Shown piece after piece: positions 1-10,411 of a stretch of 64,000 nt of DNA. A program made the position numbers and the translations under genes. Within the stretch, counting starts at the first letter, position 1; each line of letters begins with the position of its first letter. The notes below the pieces were generated by a model, which did not search any database, was not told the DNA's origin, and saw only the letters and a program-made list of their open reading frames with translations. This DNA is from Pieris napi. Taxonomy: Eukaryota; Arthropoda; Insecta; Lepidoptera; Pieridae. The stretch is taken from assembly GCF_905475465.1 (NCBI RefSeq), contig NC_062256.1, positions 2,675,662-2,739,661 of the forward strand, written 5' to 3'.

Positions 1-130
1 CTTGCCAGAAAATTTATAAGCGTCGTGTTAATATGAAATTTTCGATTTTAAACGTTAACAGGAGTTTGAAACCTGTAAAAAAATATTGTTAACCGTATTA
101 GCAAATTCAGTTACGTGTTTCTTTTTTCAG
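1..130 (+). other. Intron 2 (3' part) of gene 1
   Basis: This stretch is nearly identical to 7672-7800, the end of intron 2 of gene 2, and similar to 12830-12950 in gene 3. It ends in the same gtttcttttttcag acceptor. It is the non-coding left edge of the tandem duplication. Confidence 0.7.
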
Positions 131-849
131 ATGCAACAATTTCAGGTGCAACACCTGCTCCGAATAATTATAATCCACCACCGGACGACCCATCCCCTTC
201 TACATCAGCAGTATCTGCCGAACCATTTGCCTACCACGGATATTCACCCAACTTCTACCCCGAGAATACATCTAGAATTCCCCCTGGCTTCAAAAATCCC
301 AACTACCCCGTTCATCGGATTCATAACAATACCGTAACTAGCTCTGGCAATGGTTCAGGATCACGCTCAGGGTCATGCTCAGGTGCAGGATCATGCTCAG
401 GCACAGGATCAGGCTCAGGCTCAGGATCATGCGCAGGCTCAGGATCAGGCTCAGGCTCAGAGTCATGCTCAGGTCCAGGATCATGCTCAGGCCCAGGATC
501 AGGCTCAGGCTCAAGATCATGCGCAGGAAAAGGCTCAGGCACAGGCTCATATTCATGCTCAGGTCCAGGATCATGCTCAGGCAAAGGATCAGGCTCAGGC
601 CCAGGATCATGCGCAGGCACAGGATCATGCTCAGGAACAGAATCAGGCTCAGGCTCAGATTCATGCGAAGGCGAAGGCTCAGGCACAGGCTTAAAGTCAT
701 GCTCAGGTCCAGGATCATGCTCAGGCACAGGATCAGGCTCAGGCTCAGGATCATGCGCAGGCGCAGGATCATGCTCAGGCATAAACTCAGGCAGATGCCC
801 AGGATCATGCTCAGGCCCAGGATCATGCTCAGACCCAGATTCATGCTAA
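131..849 (+). CDS. Secreted Gly/Ser/Cys-repeat protein gene 1, last exon only (partial)
   Basis: This is the third and last exon of the first gene in a three-gene tandem family; exons 1 and 2 must lie left of the window. It follows a pyrimidine-rich cttttttcag acceptor ending at 130. A second in-frame acceptor (ttcag, ending at 145) lies 15 nt further on. The protein starts with a Pro/Asn/Tyr-rich segment (NNYNPPPDDP, then FAYHGYSPN, FYPENTSRIPP), followed by a Gly/Ser/Cys repeat domain with 19 cysteines, mostly 6 or 12 residues apart, ending in PDSC and a TAA stop. Gene 2 and gene 3 share both parts. A secreted silk-, cuticle- or eggshell-like structural role is inference from composition and from the signal peptide of the paralogues. 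I do not recognise a named family. Confidence 0.7.
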
Positions 850-1190
850 GGTGCAGGATCAGGCACAGCACCAGGCTAAGGTTCATGCTCAGGAATCAGC
901 ACAAGAGGAACTAGCTCTGGCTCTTTTAGATAGACTAAGTTTTTTTACGATTTCTATATATAGATCCGTATAACGCTTTCAAATTCCAGTTATCGAACCA
1001 GTCATCCCCGGAATCCTTACCTGCAATCATAGGACAAACTATGCATTTGCTTCAGTAACTACTTAGAGATGCCAGCAGTCATTTATTAAACCGATATTTA
1101 TAAGTAAGCAAGCATTTTAAAAATCAATCTATGTATTGAACCAAAAATATTAATATATGAATAAAACAAGAAGTTTGTTTTTATTTTACT
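850..1190 (+). other. 3' untranslated region of gene 1 with poly(A) signal at 1160
   Basis: Sequence after the TAA is conserved with the other two genes. It holds a remnant of the repeat, then a stretch that would encode EELALALLDRL in another frame, and AATAAA at 1160-1165 followed by a T-rich stretch. The matching signals are at 8950 (gene 2) and 13976 (gene 3). Confidence 0.55.
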
Positions 1191-1339
1191 GTACTTATTT
1201 AGATTTCAACCCAAGTGTCTAAATCATTAATTTCTTTGAATAGCGACTACAACATGCTTAAAGATTTATTGAATTTTTCGAAAGCAAGAGACCATATTGC
1301 AATTGGTACTTACGTGCATACACTGGTTAGTATAAAAAT

Positions 1340-1492
1340 AAAATAAATAAATCAGTGGTGCAATAACTTTTTCAGGTCTGGGTCTCAGATTTCTGTATCT
1401 GCAAGTCGGCAAGTAGCCGCTGCCTCCTGTGCCTAACACACGCTGTAGACGTGCTAAAAGCAAGCCAGTTTCGTCACGATGTTTTTCGTTTT
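1340..1492 (-). repeat. SINE family B, 3' part
   Basis: On the minus strand this matches the tail half of the SINE copies at 36200-36425 and 48718-48908: gtgaggaaaccggcttgcc, gatacagaaatctgag, and aaggttgtagcgccactga. The head half of the same SINE lies at 1998-2125, separated by other sequence. The arrangement also occurs at 9130-9640, so it predates the duplication. Confidence 0.6.
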
Positions 1493-1662
1493 AAAACTTT
1501 TTTGTATAAAATTGTTTTATTTTCTTATAGTCTTCATAAAAATCGTGAATAGCATCATAGCTTTTGGAAAGGGTAGGTGATGGAAGCATATGAAAAATTT
1601 TCACTGTCATTTATTATTTTTGTAAAATTTACACTTACAACATAATATTCAAAATGTGTATA

Positions 1663-1929
1663 TGTCACCGTAAAATTGTAAAAACCGTTAGATTGTAATC
1701 TATCTCGTCAGATTGTAAACTGTCGAAAGATTGTCAACTCAACATACTGCTTGCAATTTAACGTATTATTATTCGGTAGTTATATGAAATTGTTGGGAAG
1801 AAAAATTTATCTGTAATTGACCAAAGAAGTTTGAATGATAACTAAGTTAGTGTAGTACAATCTACCGAATACCGATAGCCGATAACCGATAGATTACAAT
1901 CTAACGGTTTTTACAATTTTACGTTAACA
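1663..1929. mobile_element. MITE, TATA target duplication, TIR with CGTAAAATTGTAAA
   Basis: The ends are inverted repeats (TGTCACCGTAAAATTGTAAA at the left; the right end is the complement of TGTTAACGTAAAATTGTAAA). TATA flanks both sides (1659-1662 and 1930-1933). The paralogous site after gene 2 (9452-9455) has a single TATA and no element. A full copy lies at 48036-48353 and a partial one at 33061-33166. No ORF, so non-autonomous; its superfamily is not decided. Confidence 0.75.
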
Positions 1930-1997
1930 TATACAAAAATAAAGTACACATCCATTTTCAAAATCACATTTTAAAGTGTGGTCGGTAATACCTGTTT

Positions 1998-2125
1998 TCC
2001 TTCACCGTTCGAGCGATTGTCCAATGTGCACATAGAATGAAAATCCATTGGTGGACAGCAGGGATCGAACCTACTACCTCAGGGATGAGAGTCGCACGCT
2101 GGAGCCACTAGGTCAACACTGCTCT
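1998..2125 (-). repeat. SINE family B, tRNA-like head
   Basis: On the minus strand it reads as a tRNA-derived promoter region (B-box-like ggttcgatccc) followed by the family B body (caccaatggac, gtgcacatt). It is a SINE head and not a functional tRNA gene. The duplicate is at 9523-9640. Confidence 0.6.
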
Positions 2126-2882
2126 TTGTACTTTAACACTGGTCTTTATAACCTTCCGAAAGGATCTTGGGTTGAAAGAACAATATATAGGTAAAATAAT
2201 ATTAGTAAATAAATTAATACATTTCATGGGAGTAGCGATGAAAACTTGACTTTAAAAACATAGCTTTTTTTATAACTATTATTAGATATTATTATATAAT
2301 TATATTTATACAATAAGGTACTTAATAAAATAATATAAAAGTATACAAAGTAATGTTATAATATCAGTTATAATTATGATAATAGTATTCCAGACCAGAG
2401 CAGGTATTTCATTCATTTGTCAAGTTATTTTTTTAAGCCACTTCTTAACGGAATTAAAAAATATATAATTGTTTAAGTTCCATCATTAATCTAACGGTTA
2501 TTTAAAGCCATCCTAGAAATTTCAATGTTTTTTTTCGTATACGTCAATAGACGATCGTTTAATAAGAGTTTGAATGTAGGTATAGTAGAAGATAGGTAGA
2601 AGAGATTGAATGTAGGTACGTAATAACAAAATCCATAATAACGTATAATACGACTTAACAAAGGGAAATCGCTGCTAGTTTCTTGGGATGTAGACTAATT
2701 CTATGTCCGAGGTAGCTGCCAGCTCTTCGGTCTCCTGTGCTGTCTACTAACCTTTTTACCTTTTTTAAATGATTAGCTTATCAATAATATTTTTATATTA
2801 TCTTTAAATATCCAGTAATGAGGCTCCAAAAGAAACAGAAGAGTTGTTATCGAATTTTTCTTAACAATGATTTTATAAAATA

Positions 2883-3110
2883 CTAGCAAACTCGGCGAAC
2901 TCCGGTGGCTCCGCCACCAGATGGCTTCGTTTTATGTAACATTTCGTTTGGTGATCCCGCTTTTCTGTTGAAATTTTTCCTGAATTTTCTTTGCTATAAA
3001 CCTCACGGAGCCCGAGACCTTTCCAACGAATGCAAACCGTGGAAATCGAGTCGTGCGTTCTAGAGTTATAGCGTCAGGAAGGAAAACCCGACTTATTTTT
3101 ATATAGTAGA
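2883..3110 (-). mobile_element. Helitron-like element
   Basis: On the minus strand it starts TCTACTATATAAAAATAAG and ends in CTAG, sitting between A and T as Helitrons do. No ORF. The exactly corresponding position downstream of gene 2 (10412-10718) holds a Helitron of another family. Confidence 0.55.
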
Positions 3111-3136
3111 TAAAGACTTTTATTGTTTTGAGAATT

Positions 3137-3440
3137 TTTGAAGTTATACTTCTTTAGGCGTGTTATGAAAAATTTATGAGAGTGAAATTTTACGATGCGC
3201 GCGCACCGTGACACAAAATTAACAGAATGAAGTTGCCCACGGAATACGCGGCGTTGGGCTTAATAAATATTTATTTATTTAATTTTTCAAATGTAAACTG
3301 AACTTTATTGACTATAATGACTCCTTTTCCAGTCTTTGATTATTTAATTGTAATTAGTTATTTGCATGCAATCAAAAACTATTTTTTAATAATGCCAAAG
3401 AAGTATAACTTCTTACGCGCGTACATAAGTACACGCACCC
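3137..3440 (-). mobile_element. Element with GAAGTTATACTTC ends (copy 1)
   Basis: The ends are GAAGTTATACTTCTTTAGGCG and, inverted, GAAGTATAACTTCTTACGCG plus a short outer segment (gtacataagtacacgcaccc). It is absent from the duplicated site near 10740, so it inserted after the duplication. Other copies: 5892-6415, 35695-36095, 50133-50545. No coding capacity seen; class unknown. Confidence 0.55.
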
Positions 3441-3704
3441 TTTTTTTTATTGTTTAACCAGATAACCCAGTGAACTTCGTATCAGCTAGCTACACATATT
3501 TGTGTCGATACGGAATAGAACATTTTTAAATTAGAAAAAAAATATCGGACCTGATACTACAGCTATGAAACACCAATTTCGGAAGGCTACTCTTATTTAC
3601 TTATTTGTTTTGACCTTCCCTATTCTTCCACGAATATTTGTAGACCATAATTGGCCAAATCGGTCCAGCCATTCTCAAGTTTTAGCAAAACAAACGAACA
3701 ACAA

Positions 3705-5396
3705 CAATTAATCAGTGCCGGATAAAGCCAGGGCGGGGCCTGTAGCAAATTCTGCCTAGGGGTTAGGCCCTTGGCAGGGCCGCGCCGCCCATGTGTGCGA
3801 AGTGTGCGGTGCACACAGGCGCTAAGACAATAAGGGCGCCGCAACCGAAATTATTTATACTACACTACAATATTTTTACGTACGTTGTAGGTATCATTTT
3901 ACGCTTTGGGTTTTAGTTTACATTAATTACTCAGAGCTTAGCGAATCAAAAGAAAGGCCGCTGCGCCGTGAGTTTTTTGAGTGTGTTTATGTCTTATGAT
4001 TTCAATAATATGCCGACATATCTTGATAAAATCCAAAATGAACTAATTTTTATACTCGGTAACCAAATTCAACATTTTATTTTAAATTTATGTCGAATTA
4101 ATAATTAATTAATTTTTCAATAATACTGGGTTGTACTCCTGACGTTTCACACGAAGAGCAAATTAGTATGATAATAAGATTTGTCAACTTTAACATGGAA
4201 ACTAGAAAGATGGAAATAAGAGAGCATTTCCTAGCTTTCTGTCCAATCATAGATACAACTGGCGCTGGAGTAACGTCATTTATAAAAGAAAAACTAAACG
4301 AAATTAATTTGGACATAAACAACTTAAGGGGACAAGGCTATGATAATTAATGGCTCAAATATCTGCGGTAAGAATATTGCTGGATTTAAATCTCAGCGCT
4401 TTTTATGTACTGTGCGCTAGCCATAGTTTAAATTTAATAGTAAACTACGCTGCCGACCTCATACACGACTGGGTGTTTTTAATATTGTGCAAGAATTATA
4501 TAAATATTTTTCGTCCTCTACTAAAAGATGGGATTTATTACAAAGATATGTCATAAATCTGACCTTAAATACGGTTAGATATAACATCACAAATAAACTA
4601 TGTAACAATTTACTTAATTCGCGGTTTATTTTTCACGGCAATTGGCAAGCGGACGTTTTACCTATTTAAGAAAATATTATTTAAGTATATTAAACTAATT
4701 TTTCTGACGGTCAAAATTAATTTTTTTTAAAAAATACATTGAAACTTGAAGATTCGTAAAAAATAGGCCGAAAAATATAAATAGTTCCCTCAAAGGCCTG
4801 CAACACACCCGCTAAAAATGTCTATGGGCTGCGATGACTGCCATTTTTGTCCGTCCCTCAGGCTCGTTTGCCCGTTATAAAAAAAAGGAGGCGCTTCATA
4901 GGTTTCGCACACAGGCGCTGCCGGGGGTCGGCGCGGCTCTGGCCCTTGGTTAAGCTTTAAATAGTTTCCCTGTTTCCTCGAAATACTTATAATTGGTATT
5001 ATATTAAAATCGATTAGAAAAGTACAATCTCGGCAACGTAAACTCGCAAAATAAATGTATACCTATATAAAAATAAAAATAAAAATCTGAAGGGTGCAAA
5101 TAACATGCTAGTCTAAATATGTATATCGATTATAATTAAAAATTTGAAAATTAACGTTAAAAAGATTAATACGTACTTATTTTTGCGATTATACTTGACA
5201 AAGTCGAGTTTATTTTTCCAGTGAAGCATAGGCTTAGCGCTTCGCGTTAAAGGTATCAAGATATTTTACGCTACTATCTAAATTAATACTTTTTTTATTA
5301 CGGTCAGACAGGCGTTGGAGCGCGGGGCCCCTAAGTTCGCGGGGCCCGTAGCATTTGCTACTCTTGCTATGTGGCTAATCCGGCACTGCAATTAAT
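3705..5396 (+). mobile_element. hAT-type DNA transposon with 8-bp target duplication
   Basis: The element proper is 3713-5388. It begins CAGTGCCGGATAAAGCC and ends GGCTAATCCGGCACTG (imperfect terminal inverted repeats). It is flanked by CAATTAAT at 3705-3712 and 5389-5396. The paralogous site 11005-11012 carries one CAATTAAT without the element. Eight-bp duplications and CAGTG-type ends are characteristic of hAT transposons. The subterminal regions are GC-rich compared with the surroundings. The transposase inside is broken, so this copy is not autonomous. Confidence 0.88.
4110..4669 (+). pseudogene. hAT transposase remnant (ZMYM/TTF-domain-like)
   Basis: Adjacent reading segments resemble the central part of ZMYM1/TTF-type hAT transposase-derived proteins: CTPDVSHEEQIS near 4130, IREHFLAF, DTTGAG, LRGQGYDN (ending at an in-frame TAA at 4348), LCASHSLNLIV (about 4410-4450) and, in another frame, FSSSTKRWDLLQR (about 4500). 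The break after GQGYDN and the later frame change show it is dead. The N-terminal zinc finger and C-terminal dimerisation region are not visible. Family assignment is from memory of these motifs. Confidence 0.65.
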
Positions 5397-5594
5397 AACT
5401 AAATCAATAAATTAGACAAATATAACAACATCTCGTTTTGGTACAATGCACAGATTTCTATTCCCTGCAGATACCCAAAAAAAGTCAGGAACAACACGTG
5501 TAAGTACGTTTTGACTAACGAAGGTCACACTTATCATTAAATGATAACTTATTGCGTATTAAAATATGTTTTGTTTGTTCTGTCTCATAATTCG

Positions 5595-5628
5595 TATAAA
5601 ACCTCGCCATAATTGTAATCAAATCAGT
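5595..5628 (+). promoter_or_regulatory. Core promoter of gene 2: TATA box and TCAGT initiator
   Basis: TATAAA is at 5595-5600 and an arthropod-type initiator TCAGT at 5624-5628; T of TATA to A of TCAGT is 31 bp. The first ATG of gene 2 follows 37 bp after the initiator A. Gene 3 has the same arrangement with identical spacing (11212 and 11241). Confidence 0.75.
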
Positions 5629-5662
5629 TTGGTTACGGTCTTTAACGGATACTATTGTCAAA

Positions 5663-8624
5663 ATGATTTCCAATTTCGCGCTCTTCGTTTTAAGCGTAAG
5701 TTATTTTATATTAATTAATTCATCTCGTAATATTTATAAACGTGATAAGATATATTTTTTAATAATCTGTATATGGGCATATTTAGATTTTTTTCTTTAT
5801 GGCTTAATGGACTAAAGAAATGTCTTTATACATATTTTGATTTAAATTTACGTTCATTTGATAAAATAAATATTAATAAAGAAGAAAAAAAAGGGTGCGT
5901 GTACTTATGTACGCGCGTAAGAAGTTATACTTCTTTGGCTTTCTTTATTTTTTTTAAATATTAAATAAATAATAATAAATATTTAACGTTAATAACTTAA
6001 TAATATTTAATTATTAGTATATTATTCAATAATCAATTAATATTAATTATTATTTATTATTTTATTATATTATTTATTCAATTTAATGAATGGTATGGTT
6101 CATAACCTTTTAACTAAGTAACAATAGGTCTTTGTGAAAAAGCATTGCATAATTTCTTTGACAAAATAATTAAAACTCCTTTATTTGTTTAAGAGTAAAT
6201 GACAAATGTCATTATGGAATATGGTCATTCAAAATTTGCGATCTTCGAACTTCACGCATATTCTTTTTCTTTTTACTTGTAGATTGTCTTATTCCTATCT
6301 CGCTCGCGCACGCTATAATCACACTCCCAATTTTGTGTCACAGGTGCGCGCGCATCGTAAAATTTCACTCTCATAAATTTTTCATAACGCGCCTAAAGAA
6401 GTATAACTTCAAAAATTTACGAAGCCGACATGCCTTAGACCCAAAAAGCGACGGTGTGTGTCAGGCGCAGAAGCTTGATCATCTACTTTCCTATTAGAAA
6501 TGATCACGGAACAGATAGAGAAATCTAAGGCCCATTGCCATTATATTATAAGTTTCGTTAAATAAAACTAGAATTCTAGCGAATTTTCGGGTAAAATTAC
6601 GCTTATTGTATTAAAAAAAATATATATTATCGTATATTTATGATATTTAATTATGATCTCATTTCTCATTTTAGTACATAAGTATGTTCTATATCAAAAA
6701 CGTTTATTTTATGGCAGCACCACACAGTATTTTCGGGTGTTCTTTTAGAATTATATAAAAACTAAGTTAAATATATAAGTTTAATATAATTACCTTGCTT
6801 TGACGAATAATTTTAATTTGTTTCGAAGTATTCGGGCTGATGCATTTATCTGTTTCCCTGTTTTATCTGTTCTGTGCCTTCTAAATCAATACTTATTGTT
6901 TTCCTGGTAATCGAATAAAATGTTATATGGATAATCCAAACGCATGCTTTAGCCCTAAGCAACACCCATACCATAAAAATGTTCTTTCACTGGCCTTATG
7001 GCCCCACACATTTTGGGATATTGTTGATATTTTGTTACTGGATATTGGCCATTGCATAATCGCGTTGGCAATATTTTTGTTCAAAGTCTTTTAGAAGATA
7101 ATTGAAATATAGGAATTGTTTGTTTATATGGCAAGATTATTGACCTTTTTATCTTTACTGTGAAATATAGTTTTTCTAAGAACCAAACTGAAAAAGTGTT
7201 GTCCTTCGATGTATGTTGTGTTACGGTGAAAAAATTTACAATTATTATTTTCATTTATTTCAGATACTGCACACTCATGCTGCTCATCAAGGTAAATAAA
7301 ATTTAATCGTGTTTTTAAATATTTTTTACCGGGGTTAAGAAACAATTTAACAATTTAATTATTTAAATTAAATAATTCAATTATGTAAAATAATTGTAAA
7401 TTTATAATAATACATAGCTTCAATCCGGTTAAAAAGTGTTTTCTTTAAATAAAAATAATTATAATCTTTTCAAGGACCTCTTTAAGAGTATAGGCCTCCT
7501 CCAACTGGCTCCATCTCTCTCTATGTTGTGCATTTTTCTCCTTATCGTCCCCACCAACTTCTTTAAGCTCGTCAGGCTAAAAAGGCGACCTCTCTTTCTT
7601 TTCCCTTTCTTTTTATCCTGTTTGGGCCGGCCTTTCCACTAAAGTTTTTTAATGTAATAATAAAATTTTTCTTGCCAGAACATTTATAGGCGTCGTGTTA
7701 ATATGAAATTTTCGATTTTAAACGTTAACAGGAGTTTGAAACCTGTAAAAAAATATTGTTTATCGTATTAGCAAATTCAGTTACGTGTTTCTTTTTTCAG
7801 GTGCAACAATTCCTCAGAATAATTATAATCCACCACCGGACGGACCTCCAACTTCATACCCTCCTCCAGCAGCAGCATCTGACACACCATTTGCATACCA
7901 AGGATATTCACCCAACTACCCCGTTCATCGGATTCATAACAATACCGTAACTAGCTCTGGCAATGGTTCAGGATCACGCTCAGGGTCATGCGATGGCACA
8001 GGATCATGCGAAGGCGAAGGCTCAGGCACAGGCTCAGAGTCATGCTCAGGTCCAAGATCATGCTCAGGCAAAGGATCAGGCTCAGGCTCAGGATCATGCG
8101 ATGGCACAGGATCATGCGAAGGCGAAGGCTCAGGCATAGGCTCAGAGTCATGCTCAGGTCCAAGATCATGCTCAGGCACAGGATCAGGCTCAGGCTCAGG
8201 ATCATGCGCAGGCAGAGGATCAGGCTCAGGCTCAGAGTCATGCTCAGGTCCAGGATCATGCTCAGGCCCAGGATCAGGCTCAGGTTCAGGATCATGCGCA
8301 GGAAAAAGCTCAGGCAGAGGCCGAAATTCATGCTCAGGTCCAGAATCATGCTCAGGCACAGGATCAGGCTCAGGCCCAGGATCATGCGCAGGCACAGGAT
8401 CATGCTCAGGCACAGGATCAGGCTCAGGCTCACGATCATGCAAAGGCGAAGGCTCAGGCACAGGCTTAGAGTCATGCTCAGGTCCAGGATCATGCTCAGG
8501 CACAGGATCAGGCTCAGGCTCAGGATCATGCGCAGGCAGAGGATCATGCTCAGGCATAAACTCAGGCAGATGCCCAGGATCATGCTCAGGCCCAGGATCA
8601 TGCTCAGACCCAGATTCATGCTAA
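5663..8624 (+). CDS. Secreted Gly/Ser/Cys-repeat protein gene 2 (three exons)
   Basis: Coding exons are 5663-5695, 7264-7291 and 7801-8624 (885 nt, 294 residues plus stop). Exon 1 encodes MISNFALFVLS and ends at a gtaagt donor; exon 2 (28 nt) adds ILHTHAAHQ and one base of the next codon; exon 3 begins after cttttttcag and completes the codon as Gly. The phases (0, then 1) match gene 3. The N-terminus reads as a signal peptide. Next comes a short Pro/Asn/Tyr-rich segment (NNYNPPPDGPP, FAYQGYSPN, VHRIHNNTV), then a repeat domain of XGxGSC hexads with 25 cysteines, nearly all 6 or 12 residues apart, ending PDSC. Likely an extracellular disulfide-linked structural protein (silk, cuticle or eggshell are candidates), which is inference. 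Intron 1 is swollen by about 1.36 kb of repeats compared with gene 3. Confidence 0.75.
5892..6415 (+). mobile_element. Element with GAAGTTATACTTC ends (copy 2), in intron 1 of gene 2
   Basis: It begins gggtgcgtgtacttatgtac followed by AAGAAGTTATACTTC and ends with the inverse GAAGTATAACTTC. The interior is very AT-rich (TTAAT/TTATT runs), then has the conserved tgcgcgcgcatcgtaaaatt block near the right end. Gene 3 lacks it in the matching intron. No ORF. Confidence 0.6.
6425..6548 (+). repeat. SINE family B, 5'-truncated
   Basis: Carries the body and tail of family B (gccttagacccaaaaag, gtgtgtcaggcgcag, then a degenerate gatagagaaatctaaggccc). The tRNA-like head is missing. It directly follows the element ending at 6415. 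Confidence 0.55.
6549..7145. other. Intron 1 of gene 2, remaining inserted sequence
   Basis: AT-rich sequence with no counterpart in the 204-bp intron 1 of gene 3. I see no coding signal and no recognisable repeat. Similarity to gene 3 resumes around 7145 before the exon 2 acceptor. Confidence 0.5.
7292..7800 (+). other. Intron 2 of gene 2, with MITE and LINE remnants
   Basis: About 7400-7450 resembles one arm of the palindromic element at 27901-28010 (aatccggttaaaaagtg). About 7465-7645 is, on the minus strand, a decayed copy of the LINE C-terminal fragment better preserved at 12600-12810. A clean TA at 7360-7361 is the empty site of the pogo-like MITE found in gene 3. Confidence 0.5.
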
Positions 8625-8985
8625 GGTGCAGGATCAGGCACAGCACCAGGCTAAGGCTCATGCTTAGGAATCAGCACAAGAGGAACTAGCTCTGGCTCTT
8701 TTAGATAGACTTAGTTTTTGTACGATTTCTATATATAGATCCGTATAACGCTTTCATATTCCAGTTATCGAACCAGTCATCCCCGGAATCCTTACCTGCA
8801 ATCATAGGACAAACTATGCAATTGCTTCAGTAACTACTTAGAGATGCCAGCAGTCGCGATCAATTTAGATTTTATTAAACCGATATTAATAAGTAAGCAA
8901 GCATTTTAAAAATCAATCTATGTATTGAACCAAAAATAAAAAATATATGAATAAAACAAGAAGTTTGTTTTTATTTTACTGTACT
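8625..8985 (+). other. 3' untranslated region of gene 2, AATAAA at 8950
   Basis: Closely matches the region after gene 1, including a stretch that would encode EELALALLDRLSF out of frame with the CDS. The AATAAA at 8950-8955 is followed by a T-rich stretch. Confidence 0.55.
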
Positions 8986-10411
8986 TATTTAGATTTCAAC
9001 CCAAGTGCCTAAATCATTAATTTCTTTGAATAGCGACTACAGCATGCTTAAAGATTTATTGAATTTTTCAAAAGCAAGAGACCATATTGCAATTGGTACT
9101 TACGTGCATACACTGGTTAGTATAAAAATAAAATAAATAAATCAGTGGTGCAATAACTTTTTCAGGTCTAGGTCTCAGATTTCTGTATCTGCAAGTCGGC
9201 AAGTAGCCTCTGCCTCCTGTGCCTAACACACGCTGTAGACGTGCTAAAAGCAAGCCAGTTTCGTCACGATGTTTTTCGTACTTACTTTTTCGTATAAAAT
9301 TGTTTTATTTTCTTATAGTCTTCATAAAAATGGTGAATAGCATCATAGCTTTTGGAAAGGTTAGGTGATGGAAGCATTTGATCATATGAAAAATTTTCAC
9401 TCTCATTTATTATTTTTGTAAAATTTACACATACAACATATTCAAAATGTGTATACAAAAATAAACAAGTACACATCCACCTTCAAAATCATATTTTAAA
9501 GTTTGGTCGGTAATACCTGTTTTCCTTCACCGTTCGTTCCAATGTGCACATAGAAAGAAAGTCCATTGGTGGACAGCAGGGATCGAACCTACTACCTCAG
9601 GGATGAGAGTCGCACGCTGGAGCCACTAGGTCAACACTGCTCTTTGTACTTTAACACTGGTCAATATAACCTTCCGAAAGGATCTTGGGTTGAAATAACA
9701 ATATATAGATAAAATAATATTAGTAAATACATTAATACATTTTATGGGAGTAGCGAGGAAAACTTGACTTTAAAAACATAGCTTTTTTTATAACTATTAT
9801 TAGATATTATTATATAATTATATTTATACAATAAGGTACTTAATAAAATAATATAAAAGTATACAAAGTAATGTAATAATATCAGTTATAATTATGATAA
9901 TAGTATTCCAGACCAGAGCAGGTATTTCATTCATTTGTCATTTTAAGAAAGGTAAGTTATTTTTTTAAGCCACTACTTAACAGAATTAAAAAATATATAA
10001 TTGTATAAGTTCCATCATTAATCTAACGGTTATTTAAAGCCATCCTAGAAATTTCAATGTTTTTTTTTCGTATACGTCAATAGACGATCGTTTAATAAGA
10101 GTTTGAATGTAGGTATAGTAGAAGATAGGTAGAAGAGATTGAATGTAGGTACGTAACAACAAAATCCATAATAACGTATAATACGACTTAACAAAGGGAG
10201 AACGCTGCTAGTTTCTTGGGATGTAGACTAATTCTATGTCCGAGGTAGCTGCCAGCTCTTCGGTCTCCTGTGTCTACTAACCTTTTTACCTTTTTTAAAT
10301 GATTAGCTTATCAATATATTTTTATATTATCTTTAAATATCCAGTAATGAAGCTCCAAAAGAAACAGAAGAGTTGTTATCGAATTTTTCATAACAATGAT
10401 TTTATAAAATA
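8985..10411. repeat. Duplicated downstream block of gene 2
   Basis: Collinear with 1190-2882. Contains minus-strand SINE family B pieces at about 9130-9279 and 9523-9640 and the empty TATA site (9452-9455) of the MITE found at 1663. No gene is visible. Confidence 0.7.

Larger units (their letters stand above)
1190..2882. repeat. Duplicated downstream block of gene 1 (matches 8980-10411)
   Basis: No gene is seen here. The block is collinear with 8980-10411 downstream of gene 2, apart from the 267-bp MITE at 1663-1929. It carries two minus-strand pieces of SINE family B (about 1340-1492 and 1998-2125), an AT-rich stretch (2200-2400), and about 100 bp around 2660-2760 that recurs at 38590-38690 (core ctatgtccgaggtagctgcc). 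Confidence 0.7.

Noticed and set aside
321..914. Long ORFs rich in DHAQ, MLRxRI, PEHDPxP or LSLSLILCLSM on both strands over the repeat arrays (also at 7934-8689 and 13375-13785)
   Set aside because: They are other-frame readings of the hexanucleotide-based array. Only the GSC frame is continuous with the spliced signal-peptide exons in genes 2 and 3.
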